A DNA stretch of 64,000 bases from Mycobacterium sp. 1245111.1 (lineage in GTDB: Bacteria; Actinomycetota; Actinomycetes; Mycobacteriales; Mycobacteriaceae), in NCBI RefSeq assembly GCF_001673405.1, contig NZ_LZLV01000136.1, positions 1-64,000 on the forward strand, written 5' to 3'. The translations under genes were made by a program, and so were the position numbers. Positions 8,983 through 18,260 of the stretch are shown here, in pieces (within the stretch, counting starts at the first letter, position 1; each line of letters begins with the position of its first letter). The notes under the pieces were generated by a model that was given only the letters and a program-made list of their open reading frames with translations, ran no database searches and had not been told where the DNA came from.

Positions 8983-9397
8983 CTCCGGTCGCGATAGCAC
9001 GCGCCAGATAGGCGCGCAGCGCCTCGGTCAACTCAGGGTGCCGCGCCGCGAATTCGGTGTCCAAGCCCACCACGACCTCGCGAGCGCGCGCCAGCAACGA
9101 CTCACCCTCAGCCGTCACCCGCAGTGTCGACGCGGACCCGGCGTGCGCGGTTCCGTCGTCGACGAGACCGGCATCGACGAAAGCGGCCACCGCGGTGTGC
9201 GCGCTCTGCACGGTGATGCGCGACCGCCGGGCCAGTTCGCTGAACGAAATGCCCGGCGTTCCGCGAATATGCCCCAGCAGCCCGTACTTTCGGGTCGTCA
9301 ACCCCAGTGGCTTGAGGGCTTCGGCGAACGCCGCGTCCCACACCCGGCTCACCGTCAACAACGTGACGGTCGGGCTGAACGGCGGCGGCTCGGGCAT
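8969..9397 (-). CDS. MarR-family transcriptional regulator
   Basis: A 142-residue winged-helix repressor. The core reads LTTRKYGLLGHIRGTPGISFSELARRSRITVQSAHTAV, a classical MarR recognition-helix region, then a wing (SASTLRVTAEGESLLARA). MarR dimers usually bind 15-25 bp palindromes and are released by phenolic or lipophilic ligands. The gene is first in a two-gene unit with the membrane protein. The 3' end of its coding sequence lies within the 25-nt palindrome at 8958-8982. Confidence 0.88.
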   Translation of the reverse strand: MPEPPPFSPTVTLLTVSRVWDAAFAEALKPLGLTTRKYGLLGHIRGTPGISFSELARRSRITVQSAHTAVAAFVDAGLVDDGTAHAGSASTLRVTAEGESLLARAREVVVGLDTEFAARHPELTEALRAYLARAIATGDTFS

Positions 9398-9434
9398 GGG
9401 GGCAGGCTACCCGCCGGGCACATCCGCCAACGCA

Positions 9435-9468
9435 AAAGCCCCTGAAACCGTTGGGCTCCAGGGGCTTT
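9435..9468 (-). terminator. Intrinsic-type terminator hairpin after fadB
   Basis: A 10-bp perfect stem (AAAGCCCCTG and CAGGGGCTTT) has a 14-nt loop. It begins 13 bp beyond the fadB stop. On the minus strand it is followed by a short run of T. Being symmetric, it could also stop leftover transcription from the other side. Confidence 0.65.
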
Positions 9469-9481
9469 CGCGTGCTCGGCG

Positions 9482-11635
9482 TTACGTCAACGACGGCGGC
9501 GGCAGGAAGCGGTCACCGTAGCGGGCAGCCAGCTCGCGAGCCCGCGCCACGAAGGCTTCCTTGCCGATACCGTGCGCACCCTCGTACCCGACGATGAACT
9601 GCGCGCTACCACCGGTGTACGGCGGGAAGCCGATGCCCATGATCGAGCCGATGTTCGCGTCGGCCGTCGACGTGAGAACGCCTTCGTCCAGGCACTTCTG
9701 GGTTTCCAATGCCTCGGCGAACAGCATCCGGTCGATCATGTCCTGCAGCGGCAGCTCAGTCGAGCCGGACTTGAACGTCTCCCGCAGACCCGGCCACAAC
9801 CGGGTCCGCTTGCCGTCGACGTATTCGTAGAAGCCGGCACCCTTGAGACGGCTGGGCCGCTCGAGCTCGATCATCTTCTCGACGACCGCCTCAGCCGGGT
9901 GCGGCTCGTACGTCCCGCCGGCATCCTCGATGCCCTTGCGGCTCGCGACCGCGATCTTGTGCATCAGCTCCAAGTTGAGCTCGTCGGACAGCTGCAGCGG
10001 CGGCGCCGGGTAACCGGCCTGCGAACCGGCGTGCTCGATGCTGGCCGGCTCGACGCCCTCGCCCAGCATCGCCAGCGCCTCGTTCACGAAGGTGCCGATG
10101 ACGCGGCTGGTGAAGAAGCCACGGCTGTCGTTGACGACGATCGGGGTCTTGCCGATGGCCAGCGTGTAGTCGAACACCCGGGCTAGCGCCTCGTCAGAAG
10201 TCTTCTCGCCCTTGATGATTTCGACCAGCGGCATCTTGTCGACCGGCGAGAAGAAGTGGATACCGATGAAGTCCTCTTGGCGCTTCACGCCGCTCGCCAG
10301 CCCAGTGATCGGCAGCGTCGAGGTGTTCGAACCGAGCAGCGCGTTGGGTTCGACGATGTCCTCGATCTCCTGGAACACCTTGTGCTTGAGGTCCTGGTTC
10401 TCGAAGACCGCCTCGACCACGAAGTCGACGCCCTTCAAAGCCTCTGGGTCGGCGGCCGGCGTGATCCGGTCCAGCAGCGCCTTGGACTTCTCTTCGGTGG
10501 TCTTACCCCGCTCAATTGCCTTGGCCTCAAGCTTTTCCGAGTATGCCTTGCCCTTCTGCGCGGCCTCGATGCTGACGTCCTTGAGCACCACGTCGTAGCC
10601 GGCCTTGGCCGACACGTAGGCAATGCCGGCGCCCATCATGCCCGCGCCCAGCACACCGATCTTGTTGATCTTGACCGGCGCGATGCCGTCGGGACGCGAT
10701 CCGCCGCCGTTGATGTGCTGCAGGTCCAGGAAGAACGCCTGGATCATGTTCTTGGCGACCTGACCGGTGACCAGCTGGGTGAAGTAGCGGCTCTCGATCC
10801 GGCTCGCGGTGTCGAAGTCCACCTGCGCGCCCTCGACGGCCGCGTCCAGGATGGCCCGCGGCGCCGGCATCGGCGCACCCTTCAGCTGCTTCTTCAGCAG
10901 GGCCGGGAACGACGGCAGGACGGCGGCCAACGCAGGGCTGGACGGGGTCCCGCCGGGCATCTTGTAGCCCTTCTTGTCCCACGGCTGGGTATAAGAGTCC
11001 TGATTGTCCTTGACCCCTTTTATCCAAGCCTTGGCGGCGGGCACCAATTCCTCGACGCTGCCGACGATTTCGTCGACCAGGCCGATCTCCTTGGCCTTGT
11101 CGGCCTTGAACCGCGTGCCCTGGGACAGGATGTTCATGAACGCGTTCTGGATACCGAACATCCGCACGGTGCGGGTCACGCCGCCGCCGCCGGGCAACAG
11201 GCCCAGGGTCACCTCGGGCAGGCCGACGACCAGGCCTTTGACGTCGGCGGCGATGCGGTGGTGACAGGCCAGCGCGATCTCCAGGCCGCCGCCGAGTGCG
11301 GCGCCGTTGATGGCGGCCACCACCGGCTTGCCGAGGGTTTCCAGCGCGCGCAGGTCACGCTTGACGCCCTCGACGGTGTCGAACGCCTCGCCGGCGTTCT
11401 CCGGGCCGAGCTTGATCATGCCCTTGAGGTCGCCGCCCGCGAAGAAGGTCTTCTTCGCGCTGGTGATCACCACGCCGGTGATCGAATCCTTCTCGGCGAC
11501 AAGGCGTTCGACAGCGTTGTGCATCGACTCGCTGTAGTGCTCGTTCATCACGTTGGCCGACCCGGTGGGGTCGTCGAGGGTCAACGTGACGATGCCGTCG
11601 GCATCCTTGTCCCAGTGAATGGTGTTCTCTGCCAT
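9482..11635 (-). CDS. fadB: 3-hydroxyacyl-CoA dehydrogenase/enoyl-CoA hydratase (FadB)
   Basis: A 717-residue multifunctional beta-oxidation alpha subunit; M. tuberculosis FadB (Rv0860) is 720. The N-terminal crotonase half has FFAGGDLKGM and the oxyanion-loop sequence AALGGGLEIALACHHRIA. The Rossmann motif GVLGAGMMGAGIAY near residue 325 opens the NAD-dependent dehydrogenase half. It hydrates 2-enoyl-CoA and oxidises the 3-hydroxy product, working with FadA as a trifunctional complex. The start at 11635 (MAENTIHWDK) is chosen over one 11 codons upstream because fadA ends at 11640, leaving a 4-nt gap. The hairpin at 9435-9468 follows it. Confidence 0.96.
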   Translation of the reverse strand: MAENTIHWDKDADGIVTLTLDDPTGSANVMNEHYSESMHNAVERLVAEKDSITGVVITSAKKTFFAGGDLKGMIKLGPENAGEAFDTVEGVKRDLRALETLGKPVVAAINGAALGGGLEIALACHHRIAADVKGLVVGLPEVTLGLLPGGGGVTRTVRMFGIQNAFMNILSQGTRFKADKAKEIGLVDEIVGSVEELVPAAKAWIKGVKDNQDSYTQPWDKKGYKMPGGTPSSPALAAVLPSFPALLKKQLKGAPMPAPRAILDAAVEGAQVDFDTASRIESRYFTQLVTGQVAKNMIQAFFLDLQHINGGGSRPDGIAPVKINKIGVLGAGMMGAGIAYVSAKAGYDVVLKDVSIEAAQKGKAYSEKLEAKAIERGKTTEEKSKALLDRITPAADPEALKGVDFVVEAVFENQDLKHKVFQEIEDIVEPNALLGSNTSTLPITGLASGVKRQEDFIGIHFFSPVDKMPLVEIIKGEKTSDEALARVFDYTLAIGKTPIVVNDSRGFFTSRVIGTFVNEALAMLGEGVEPASIEHAGSQAGYPAPPLQLSDELNLELMHKIAVASRKGIEDAGGTYEPHPAEAVVEKMIELERPSRLKGAGFYEYVDGKRTRLWPGLRETFKSGSTELPLQDMIDRMLFAEALETQKCLDEGVLTSTADANIGSIMGIGFPPYTGGSAQFIVGYEGAHGIGKEAFVARARELAARYGDRFLPPPSLT

Positions 11636-11639
11636 GGTC

Positions 11640-12851
<1,212 letters not shown>

Positions 12852-12988
12852 GACTGATTCCTCTTCACGATTGATTTTCGATCCGTGCGCCGGATCGGCC
12901 GTTGGCGACGGTAGTCCTCTGGCCGCCACCCTAACAAAGTGCCCGGCCAACCTGTTGGTTGGGAGGGCCTACCCTACGCTGATCACCC

Positions 12989-14158
12989 ATGACGGTGTCG
13001 CGACTGCAACCGTATGCAACCACGGTGTTCGCCGAGATGTCGGCGCTGGCCGCCCGGGTCGGCGCGGTCAACCTGGGCCAGGGTTTTCCCGACGAGGACG
13101 GCCCGCCGGCGATGCTCAAGGCCGCCCAGGACGCCATCGCCGACGGCGTCAACCAGTACCCGCCGGGGATCGGCATTCCCGCGCTGCGAGAGGCGGTCGC
13201 CGCGCAACGGAAGCGGAAATACGGCGTCGACTACGACCCGACGACCGAGGTATTGGTGACCGTCGGCGCTACCGAGGCCATCGCGGCCGCCGTGTTCGGT
13301 CTGGTCGAGCCCGGCTCCGAGGTGATCCTGATCCAGCCGTTCTACGACTCCTACTCCCCGGTGGTGGCGATGGCCGGCGCCACGCGAGTGGTCGTGCCAC
13401 TGGTGCCCGACGGCCGCGACTTCACACTCGACGTCGACGCACTGCGACGGGCGGTCACGCCACGCACCCGGGCGTTGATGCTGAACTCGCCGCACAACCC
13501 GACCGGCACCGTGCTGAGCGCGACCGAACTGGCGGCGGTCGCCGAGGCCGCTATCGCGGCCGACCTTCTGGTCATCACCGACGAGGTGTACGAGCATCTG
13601 GTCTTCGACGGCCGGCGGCATTTACCACTGGCCGGCTTCGACGGGATGGCCGAGCGCACCATCACAATCTCCAGTGCGGCGAAGATGTTCAACTGCACCG
13701 GCTGGAAGATCGGATGGGCTTGCGGGCCAGCGCAACTCATCCAGGGCGTGCGGGCGGCCAAGCAGTACCTGAGCTACGTCGGGGGTGCGCCGTTTCAACC
13801 GGCGGTGGCCGACGCCCTCAACAACGAGGACGCCTGGGTGGACGCGCTGCGAGACTCGTTGCAGGACAGGCGGAATCGCCTCAGCCGCGGGCTCACCGAG
13901 ATCGGCTTCAGGGTCCTGAACAGCGCGGGCACCTACTTCCTGTGCGCCGATCCACGGCCGCTGGGGTATTACGACAGCACCGCGTTCTGCGCGGCGCTAC
14001 CCGAACAGGTCGGGGTGGCCGCGATCCCGATGACGGCATTCTGCGATCCCGCCGCCGCCGACTGGGCTACCTGGAATCACTTGGTGCGCTTCACGTTCTG
14101 CAAGCGCGACGACACGCTCGACGAGGCGATCAGCCGGCTTGCGCAACTAAGGCCATGA
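12989..14158 (+). CDS. dapC: Class I/II aminotransferase, DapC-like (Rv0858c homologue)
   Basis: A 389-residue PLP enzyme. The Schiff-base lysine is Lys 232 in SSAAKMFNCTGWKIGW. Asn and Asp/Tyr contacts are in LNSPHNPTGTV and ITDEVYEHLVFDG. In M. tuberculosis Rv0858c is assigned as N-succinyldiaminopimelate aminotransferase of lysine synthesis. Related proteins are methionine or kynurenine aminotransferases, so substrate assignment is by synteny. The 3' end overlaps the convergent SRPBCC gene by 29 nt. Confidence 0.88.
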   Translation: MTVSRLQPYATTVFAEMSALAARVGAVNLGQGFPDEDGPPAMLKAAQDAIADGVNQYPPGIGIPALREAVAAQRKRKYGVDYDPTTEVLVTVGATEAIAAAVFGLVEPGSEVILIQPFYDSYSPVVAMAGATRVVVPLVPDGRDFTLDVDALRRAVTPRTRALMLNSPHNPTGTVLSATELAAVAEAAIAADLLVITDEVYEHLVFDGRRHLPLAGFDGMAERTITISSAAKMFNCTGWKIGWACGPAQLIQGVRAAKQYLSYVGGAPFQPAVADALNNEDAWVDALRDSLQDRRNRLSRGLTEIGFRVLNSAGTYFLCADPRPLGYYDSTAFCAALPEQVGVAAIPMTAFCDPAAADWATWNHLVRFTFCKRDDTLDEAISRLAQLRP

Positions 14159-14579
14159 CCTTGCGTCGCAGTCCCTCGGTCGCGGCGTAGAGGACCTTTC
14201 GGCGCGCCCGGTTCACCAGGAACTCGGGTATCGGCGCCGACGGCTCGAGCGTGATCTCGAAGCGCACCCGCGTCCGGTCCTCGGTTTCGCGCTGCATCGT
14301 GTACTCCACGTGCTGCGCGTGCTGCTGCAACGTTTTGTGGGCGTCCCACACCAGCCAGTCGGGTCCCCAGTGGTATTCGAGCACCTCGGTGTCGACGATG
14401 CCGGAGACCCGGACGGTGACCTTCACATGATGGGGGCGGCCGTCGGGATAGCAATCAATGATTGCGGCCCGCTTGTGCACCGACGACCAGGACGGCACCG
14501 AGCCGACATCGGCCAGCGCCTCCAGAATCACATCCGGTGGCGCATCGATGACAACCTCACGCGATGCTTGTACGGCCAC
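14130..14579 (-). CDS. SRPBCC (polyketide cyclase/START-like) protein, Rv0857-like
   Basis: A 149-residue helix-grip protein: VQASREVVIDAPPDVILEALADV, WSSVHKRAAII, EVLEYHWGPDWLVWD and a long C-terminal helix. The fold binds hydrophobic ligands; no catalytic role can be read. GTG 14579 is chosen because the similarity to the two other SRPBCC genes nearby begins there; the longer open frame overlaps the wax-synthase promoter. It is closely related to the gene at 16190-16645, including the DNA around the start codons. It overlaps dapC by 29 nt, tail to tail. Confidence 0.82.
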   Translation of the reverse strand: MAVQASREVVIDAPPDVILEALADVGSVPSWSSVHKRAAIIDCYPDGRPHHVKVTVRVSGIVDTEVLEYHWGPDWLVWDAHKTLQQHAQHVEYTMQRETEDRTRVRFEITLEPSAPIPEFLVNRARRKVLYAATEGLRRKVMALVAQAG

Positions 14580-14629
14580 TACTAGCAAACTAGCAACGCC
14601 ACCGCATTCGCGGAGCCTACTGTTGGAAT

Positions 14630-16066
14630 ATGCAGCAACTGAGTTGGACCGACGACATGGTGCTGCGAGCGGAAACGCCGGCAACGCCACTGCAAATTCA
14701 GCTGCTGCTGATCTATGACCCGGCGTCCGCGCCCGGCGGCGCAGTGACGTTCAAAGGCATCCTCGAGGAACTCGACGCCCGGCTGCATCTCGCGGATATC
14801 TTTCGGCGGCGCCTGACCGAGACGCCTGTTGGGCTCGATCGGCCGTACTGGACCGACGATCCGAACTTCGATCTCGAGTACCACGTCCGTCACATCGGGC
14901 TGCCGCAACCCGGCGACTGGCGACAGCTGTGCATCCAGGTCGCGCGGCTGCACGGCCGCCCGATCGACCTGCGCCGCCCGCCGTGGGAGATCACCGTCAT
15001 CGAGGGGCTGAACTCTGTTCCCGGAGTGCCGAAGGGCTCCTTCGCGATGGCGTTGAAAATGCACCACTGCGCGGTCGACGGCATGGCCAGCGTGCAGATG
15101 ATCGCCGCGTTGCACGACCTCGCCGCAGACAGCCCACGACCGGCGCCGCCCGATCAGCCGTGGCAGCCCGCCCCGCTGCCGACCACTGCAAACTTGTTGT
15201 CGCGCACGGCAATCAAGGCGGCGCTGTATCCCGTACGGGCGGGCGCGGTCCTCGCGTCGCACGCCCCTAAAGCTGCAGTCGGACTGGCGGGGCTGCCGAA
15301 GAAGTTGATCAACAGCGTGTCCAGAATCCCCGAACTCAGCGCGCCGTCGTTTCCACCGAAGACGCGTTTCAACCAAACCGTCTCGCCGCACCGGGTTTTC
15401 GAGGCCCGGTTCCACGACCTCGTCGACTTCAAACGGATCAAGGCGCGCGTGCCTGGATCGACGGTCAACGATGTGGCGCTGGCCTACGTCGGCGGCACGC
15501 TTCGCCACTACCTGGATCGGCACGGGGAACTTCCCGACGAGTCGCTCGTTGCGGCCTGCCCGATGTCACTGCGCCCAGCCGACGAAGCCACCCATGGGAA
15601 CGCGCTGTTCGGGCGGTTGCAATCGCTCGGCACCGACATCGCCGACCCGCTCGTTCGGCTTGCCACCATCGCCGAGTCGACGGCGGGAAGCCGGTCGGGA
15701 CCGGACCGTTCGGTGCACACCCAATTGATCGAGCTGGCTGGGACGGTGCCCACCGCACTGCTCGGAGTGGCGGCGAAGGCGGCGAGCGCGTTTCCGTTTT
15801 CGGGGCCGAACCTCGCCAACACCACCGTGACCAACGTGCCGGGCCCACCCGTGCCGCTCTATTTCTGCGGGGCGCAACTTCTGCGCGCGGCCGGGCTCGG
15901 ACCGTTGACCGGTGGAATGAACCTCATTCACGTCGTCGCGAGCTACAACGGAACGCTGTCGATCAGCGCTACCGCGGATCGCGACGCGCTACCGGACCCA
16001 GCGACCTACGCCGAATGCATGGAACGCGCTTTCTCCGAACTGCTCTCCATCGCAGAGAGCGAGTGA
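14630..16066 (+). CDS. Wax ester synthase/diacylglycerol acyltransferase (WS/DGAT)
   Basis: A 478-residue acyl-CoA-dependent acyltransferase. The catalytic HHxxxDG motif is His145-His146 to Asp150-Gly151 (MHHCAVDGM). Downstream are PFSGPNLANTTVTNVPGPPVPLYFCGA, shared by actinobacterial Tgs proteins, and the C-terminal GLGPLTGGMNLIHVV. Such enzymes make triacylglycerol or wax esters for storage. It lies between the Rv0857- and Rv0856-type genes, where I know of no counterpart in M. tuberculosis. Its last 9 nt, including the TGA stop, are inside the convergent tRNA-Cys gene. Confidence 0.93.
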   Translation: MQQLSWTDDMVLRAETPATPLQIQLLLIYDPASAPGGAVTFKGILEELDARLHLADIFRRRLTETPVGLDRPYWTDDPNFDLEYHVRHIGLPQPGDWRQLCIQVARLHGRPIDLRRPPWEITVIEGLNSVPGVPKGSFAMALKMHHCAVDGMASVQMIAALHDLAADSPRPAPPDQPWQPAPLPTTANLLSRTAIKAALYPVRAGAVLASHAPKAAVGLAGLPKKLINSVSRIPELSAPSFPPKTRFNQTVSPHRVFEARFHDLVDFKRIKARVPGSTVNDVALAYVGGTLRHYLDRHGELPDESLVAACPMSLRPADEATHGNALFGRLQSLGTDIADPLVRLATIAESTAGSRSGPDRSVHTQLIELAGTVPTALLGVAAKAASAFPFSGPNLANTTVTNVPGPPVPLYFCGAQLLRAAGLGPLTGGMNLIHVVASYNGTLSISATADRDALPDPATYAECMERAFSELLSIAESE

Positions 16067-16128
16067 CGGGATTCGAACCCGTGTGTACGGCTTTGCAGGC
16101 CGCTGCCTAGCCGCTCAGCCACACCCGC
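16058..16128 (-). tRNA. tRNA-Cys (anticodon GCA)
   Basis: A 71-nt cloverleaf on the minus strand. The acceptor stem GCGGGTG pairs with CACTCGC (one G-T pair), and the discriminator is T73, as expected for tRNA-Cys. The anticodon stem-loop is CGGCCTGCAAAGCCG with anticodon GCA, and the T-loop is GGGTTCGAATCCC. CCA is not encoded. The 3' 9 nt overlap the end of the WS/DGAT coding sequence on the other strand. Confidence 0.95.
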
Positions 16129-16189
16129 ATGAGGACCTACCGTGCCAGCACCACCCGTTGGCCGGCCACGGTTTTACTCGGCGCGATCT

Positions 16190-16645
16190 CTACTTCGGTT
16201 GTTCTGAGCCGAAACTGGCCATCACCTGATCACGAAGACCCTTGGTCGCGGCGTCGAGCACGATCTCGCTCGCCCGCCGGACGACGAACGCCGGCACTGG
16301 GCCCGACGGCTCGACGGTGATGTCGAACCGCACCCGGGTTCGGTCGACGCCGACCGGCTGGAGGTTGTATTCGACGTGCTGTCCGCGCTGCTGGAAGGTG
16401 TCGCCGGCATCCCAGACCACCCAGTTGGGGCCCCAGTGGTATTCCAGGATCTCGTTGTCGACGAGCCCGAAAATCTTGATGGTGGCTTTCACATGATGCG
16501 GGCGACCATCGGAGTACCAGTCCAGCACCTGAATCCGCTTGTGCACCGGCGACCATGTCGACAGCGACCCGACGTCAGCCAACGCCTCCAGGATCACCCC
16601 CGGCGGCGCATCGATGACAATCTCTCGGGATGCTTGTACAGCCAC
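16190..16645 (-). CDS. SRPBCC protein, Rv0856-like
   Basis: A 151-residue helix-grip protein, VQASREIVIDAPPGVILEALADV to GLRDQVMASFG. It closely parallels the gene at 14130-14579 (shared VIDAPP, HKR, DGRPHHVK, EYHWGP). GTG 16645 is in the same context as the GTG of that paralogue. It is the third gene after the Rv0854- and far-type genes on the same strand, 29 bp beyond far, so it is likely in one operon. It may bind an acyl or isoprenoid ligand handled by the racemase; this is an inference from position. Confidence 0.85.
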   Translation of the reverse strand: MAVQASREIVIDAPPGVILEALADVGSLSTWSPVHKRIQVLDWYSDGRPHHVKATIKIFGLVDNEILEYHWGPNWVVWDAGDTFQQRGQHVEYNLQPVGVDRTRVRFDITVEPSGPVPAFVVRRASEIVLDAATKGLRDQVMASFGSEQPK

Positions 16646-16674
16646 TAACGACCAAGCTAGCAACCAGGGGCTGA

Positions 16675-17748
16675 TTACCAGCCGATTTCGTCGAGCAGAG
16701 TGGTCGCCTGCGGTATCGGCCCAACCGACGCGGGCGGAGTTCTGGAGAACCGGGGTGCGGGCGCGGCCTGGTCGACGCCGTGCGCGTTGACGACCGTGGC
16801 GCGTGCGGTGAGGTGCGGGTCGACGGCGGCTTCGCTCCAGGTCAGCACCGGAGTCACACATGCGTCGGTGCCGTCGAAGATCTTCGCCCATTCGTCGCGG
16901 GTCTTGCTCGCGAAACGCTCGGTAAAAGCGTCGAACATCGTTGAGTAGGCACCGATTTCGAATTGACCCGGCACGTCGTCGGGCGAGAGCTCCAGTCCGG
17001 CCAGCAGCGCCGCGAAAAACTGCGGCTCGATGGCGCCGACGGCCATGTATTTCCCGTCGGAGGTTTCGTAGCAGCGATAAAACGGGGCGCCACCGTCGAG
17101 CAGAAACGATTCGCGCTCGTCGCGCAGCGCACCAGTCGACTTCATGGTCCACATCATCTGCGCGAGCATGCTGACGCCGTCGACCATCGCCGCGTCGATC
17201 ACCTGGCCGCTGCCCGAGCGCTCACGCTCGTAGAGCGCGGCGACGATGCCTAGCAGGACGAACATCGAGCCGCCGCCGAAATCGGCGACCAGGTTCAGCG
17301 GCGGCATCGGCGGCCGGTCGCGGTGCCCCAACGCCGACAGCGCCCCGGTCTGCGACAGGTAGTTGATGTCGTGGCCGGCCGTGCTGGCCCGCGGCCCGTC
17401 CTGCCCCCAGCCGGTGATGCGCGCGAAGATCAGCCGCGGGTTGACCGCCGCGCAGTCGTCGGGCCCGATGCCGAGACGCTCGCACGTGCCGGGGCGAAAG
17501 CAGTCCAGCAGCACGTCGGCCTTGGCGGCCAACGCGAGCAGTTTCTGCGGATCGGCTTTGACGTCCAGGTCCACGATCCGCTTGCCGCGGTGCAGCAGGT
17601 CGAGATTCTCCGCAGGCATCGTCAGGCCGCCCGGTCGGCGAACCCGCACGACGTCGGCGCCCAGATCGGCCAGCATCATCGCCGCGTGCGGGCCAGGGCC
17701 GATGCCGCCGAGTTCGATCACGCGTACCCCGGCAAGCGGCCCGGTCAA
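16675..17748 (-). CDS. far: Alpha-methylacyl-CoA racemase (Rv0855 homologue)
   Basis: A 357-residue CoA-transferase family III protein, as long as Rv0855 (359 aa). It starts MTGPLAGVRVIELGGIGPGPHAAM. The residues known from the M. tuberculosis racemase structure are visible: the His in AGHDINYLSQTG and the Asp in VADFGGGSMF. It interconverts R- and S-2-methylacyl-CoA so that branched fatty acids and sterol side chains can enter beta-oxidation. Its start overlaps the upstream SRPBCC stop by 4 nt (ATGA), so the genes are translationally coupled. Confidence 0.94.
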   Translation of the reverse strand: MTGPLAGVRVIELGGIGPGPHAAMMLADLGADVVRVRRPGGLTMPAENLDLLHRGKRIVDLDVKADPQKLLALAAKADVLLDCFRPGTCERLGIGPDDCAAVNPRLIFARITGWGQDGPRASTAGHDINYLSQTGALSALGHRDRPPMPPLNLVADFGGGSMFVLLGIVAALYERERSGSGQVIDAAMVDGVSMLAQMMWTMKSTGALRDERESFLLDGGAPFYRCYETSDGKYMAVGAIEPQFFAALLAGLELSPDDVPGQFEIGAYSTMFDAFTERFASKTRDEWAKIFDGTDACVTPVLTWSEAAVDPHLTARATVVNAHGVDQAAPAPRFSRTPPASVGPIPQATTLLDEIGW

Positions 17749-18191
17749 GCGTTGCCCTTCTTCACTTTCAGCACCTGATCGCGCAGGCCTTTGGTGCCGG
17801 TGTCGACCGTTCCTTTGATGGCTCGCTTGATCACGAACCCGGGCAGCGGCACCACGGGGTCGACACTGAGCTCGAAGGTGACCTTGGTCTTGTCGCCGTC
17901 GGGCGTCAACGTGTACGACGCGTCCTGCGAGCGCTGCTGACCGGAGCTGACCAGCGTCCAGCTGACCTTGTTCTTACCCCACGTGTACGCCACCACTTGT
18001 TCGTCGGTGATGCCCGCGGCCTTCACCTTCATCTTCACTTTCAGCGGCCGCCCGTCCTTGTCCTTCTCGAGAACCTCGGCGCTTTGGTGTGGCGGCGACC
18101 AGCTGGTGACCGAGTCCATGTCGCCGATCACGTCGAGGATCTCCTCGGGGGATGCCTCGATGACGATTTCACGGGTTTCGTTGATTGCCAT
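17745..18191 (-). CDS. SRPBCC protein, Rv0854-like
   Basis: A 148-residue helix-grip protein: MAINETREIVIEASPEEILDVIGDM, WSPPHQSAEVL, VVAYTWGKNKVSW and GLRDQVLKVKK at the C-terminus. The start at 18191 is taken over an upstream one because family similarity begins there and it leaves a 69-bp divergent gap to kdc. It is the first gene of the SRPBCC-far-SRPBCC operon and overlaps far by 4 nt. It is more distant from the other two SRPBCC proteins than they are from each other. Confidence 0.87.
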   Translation of the reverse strand: MAINETREIVIEASPEEILDVIGDMDSVTSWSPPHQSAEVLEKDKDGRPLKVKMKVKAAGITDEQVVAYTWGKNKVSWTLVSSGQQRSQDASYTLTPDGDKTKVTFELSVDPVVPLPGFVIKRAIKGTVDTGTKGLRDQVLKVKKGNA

Positions 18192-18260
18192 GACTTCGAC
18201 GTTAGCGAGACAGCACCGCGCGGAGGGCGGTTTCGACGGCACACGCGTAGCGTCGACGCC

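Noticed and set aside
16058..16128. tRNA-Cys as an integration site for a genomic island
   Set aside because: No integrase and no second copy of the tRNA 3' end was seen nearby; the flanking genes keep M. tuberculosis order.
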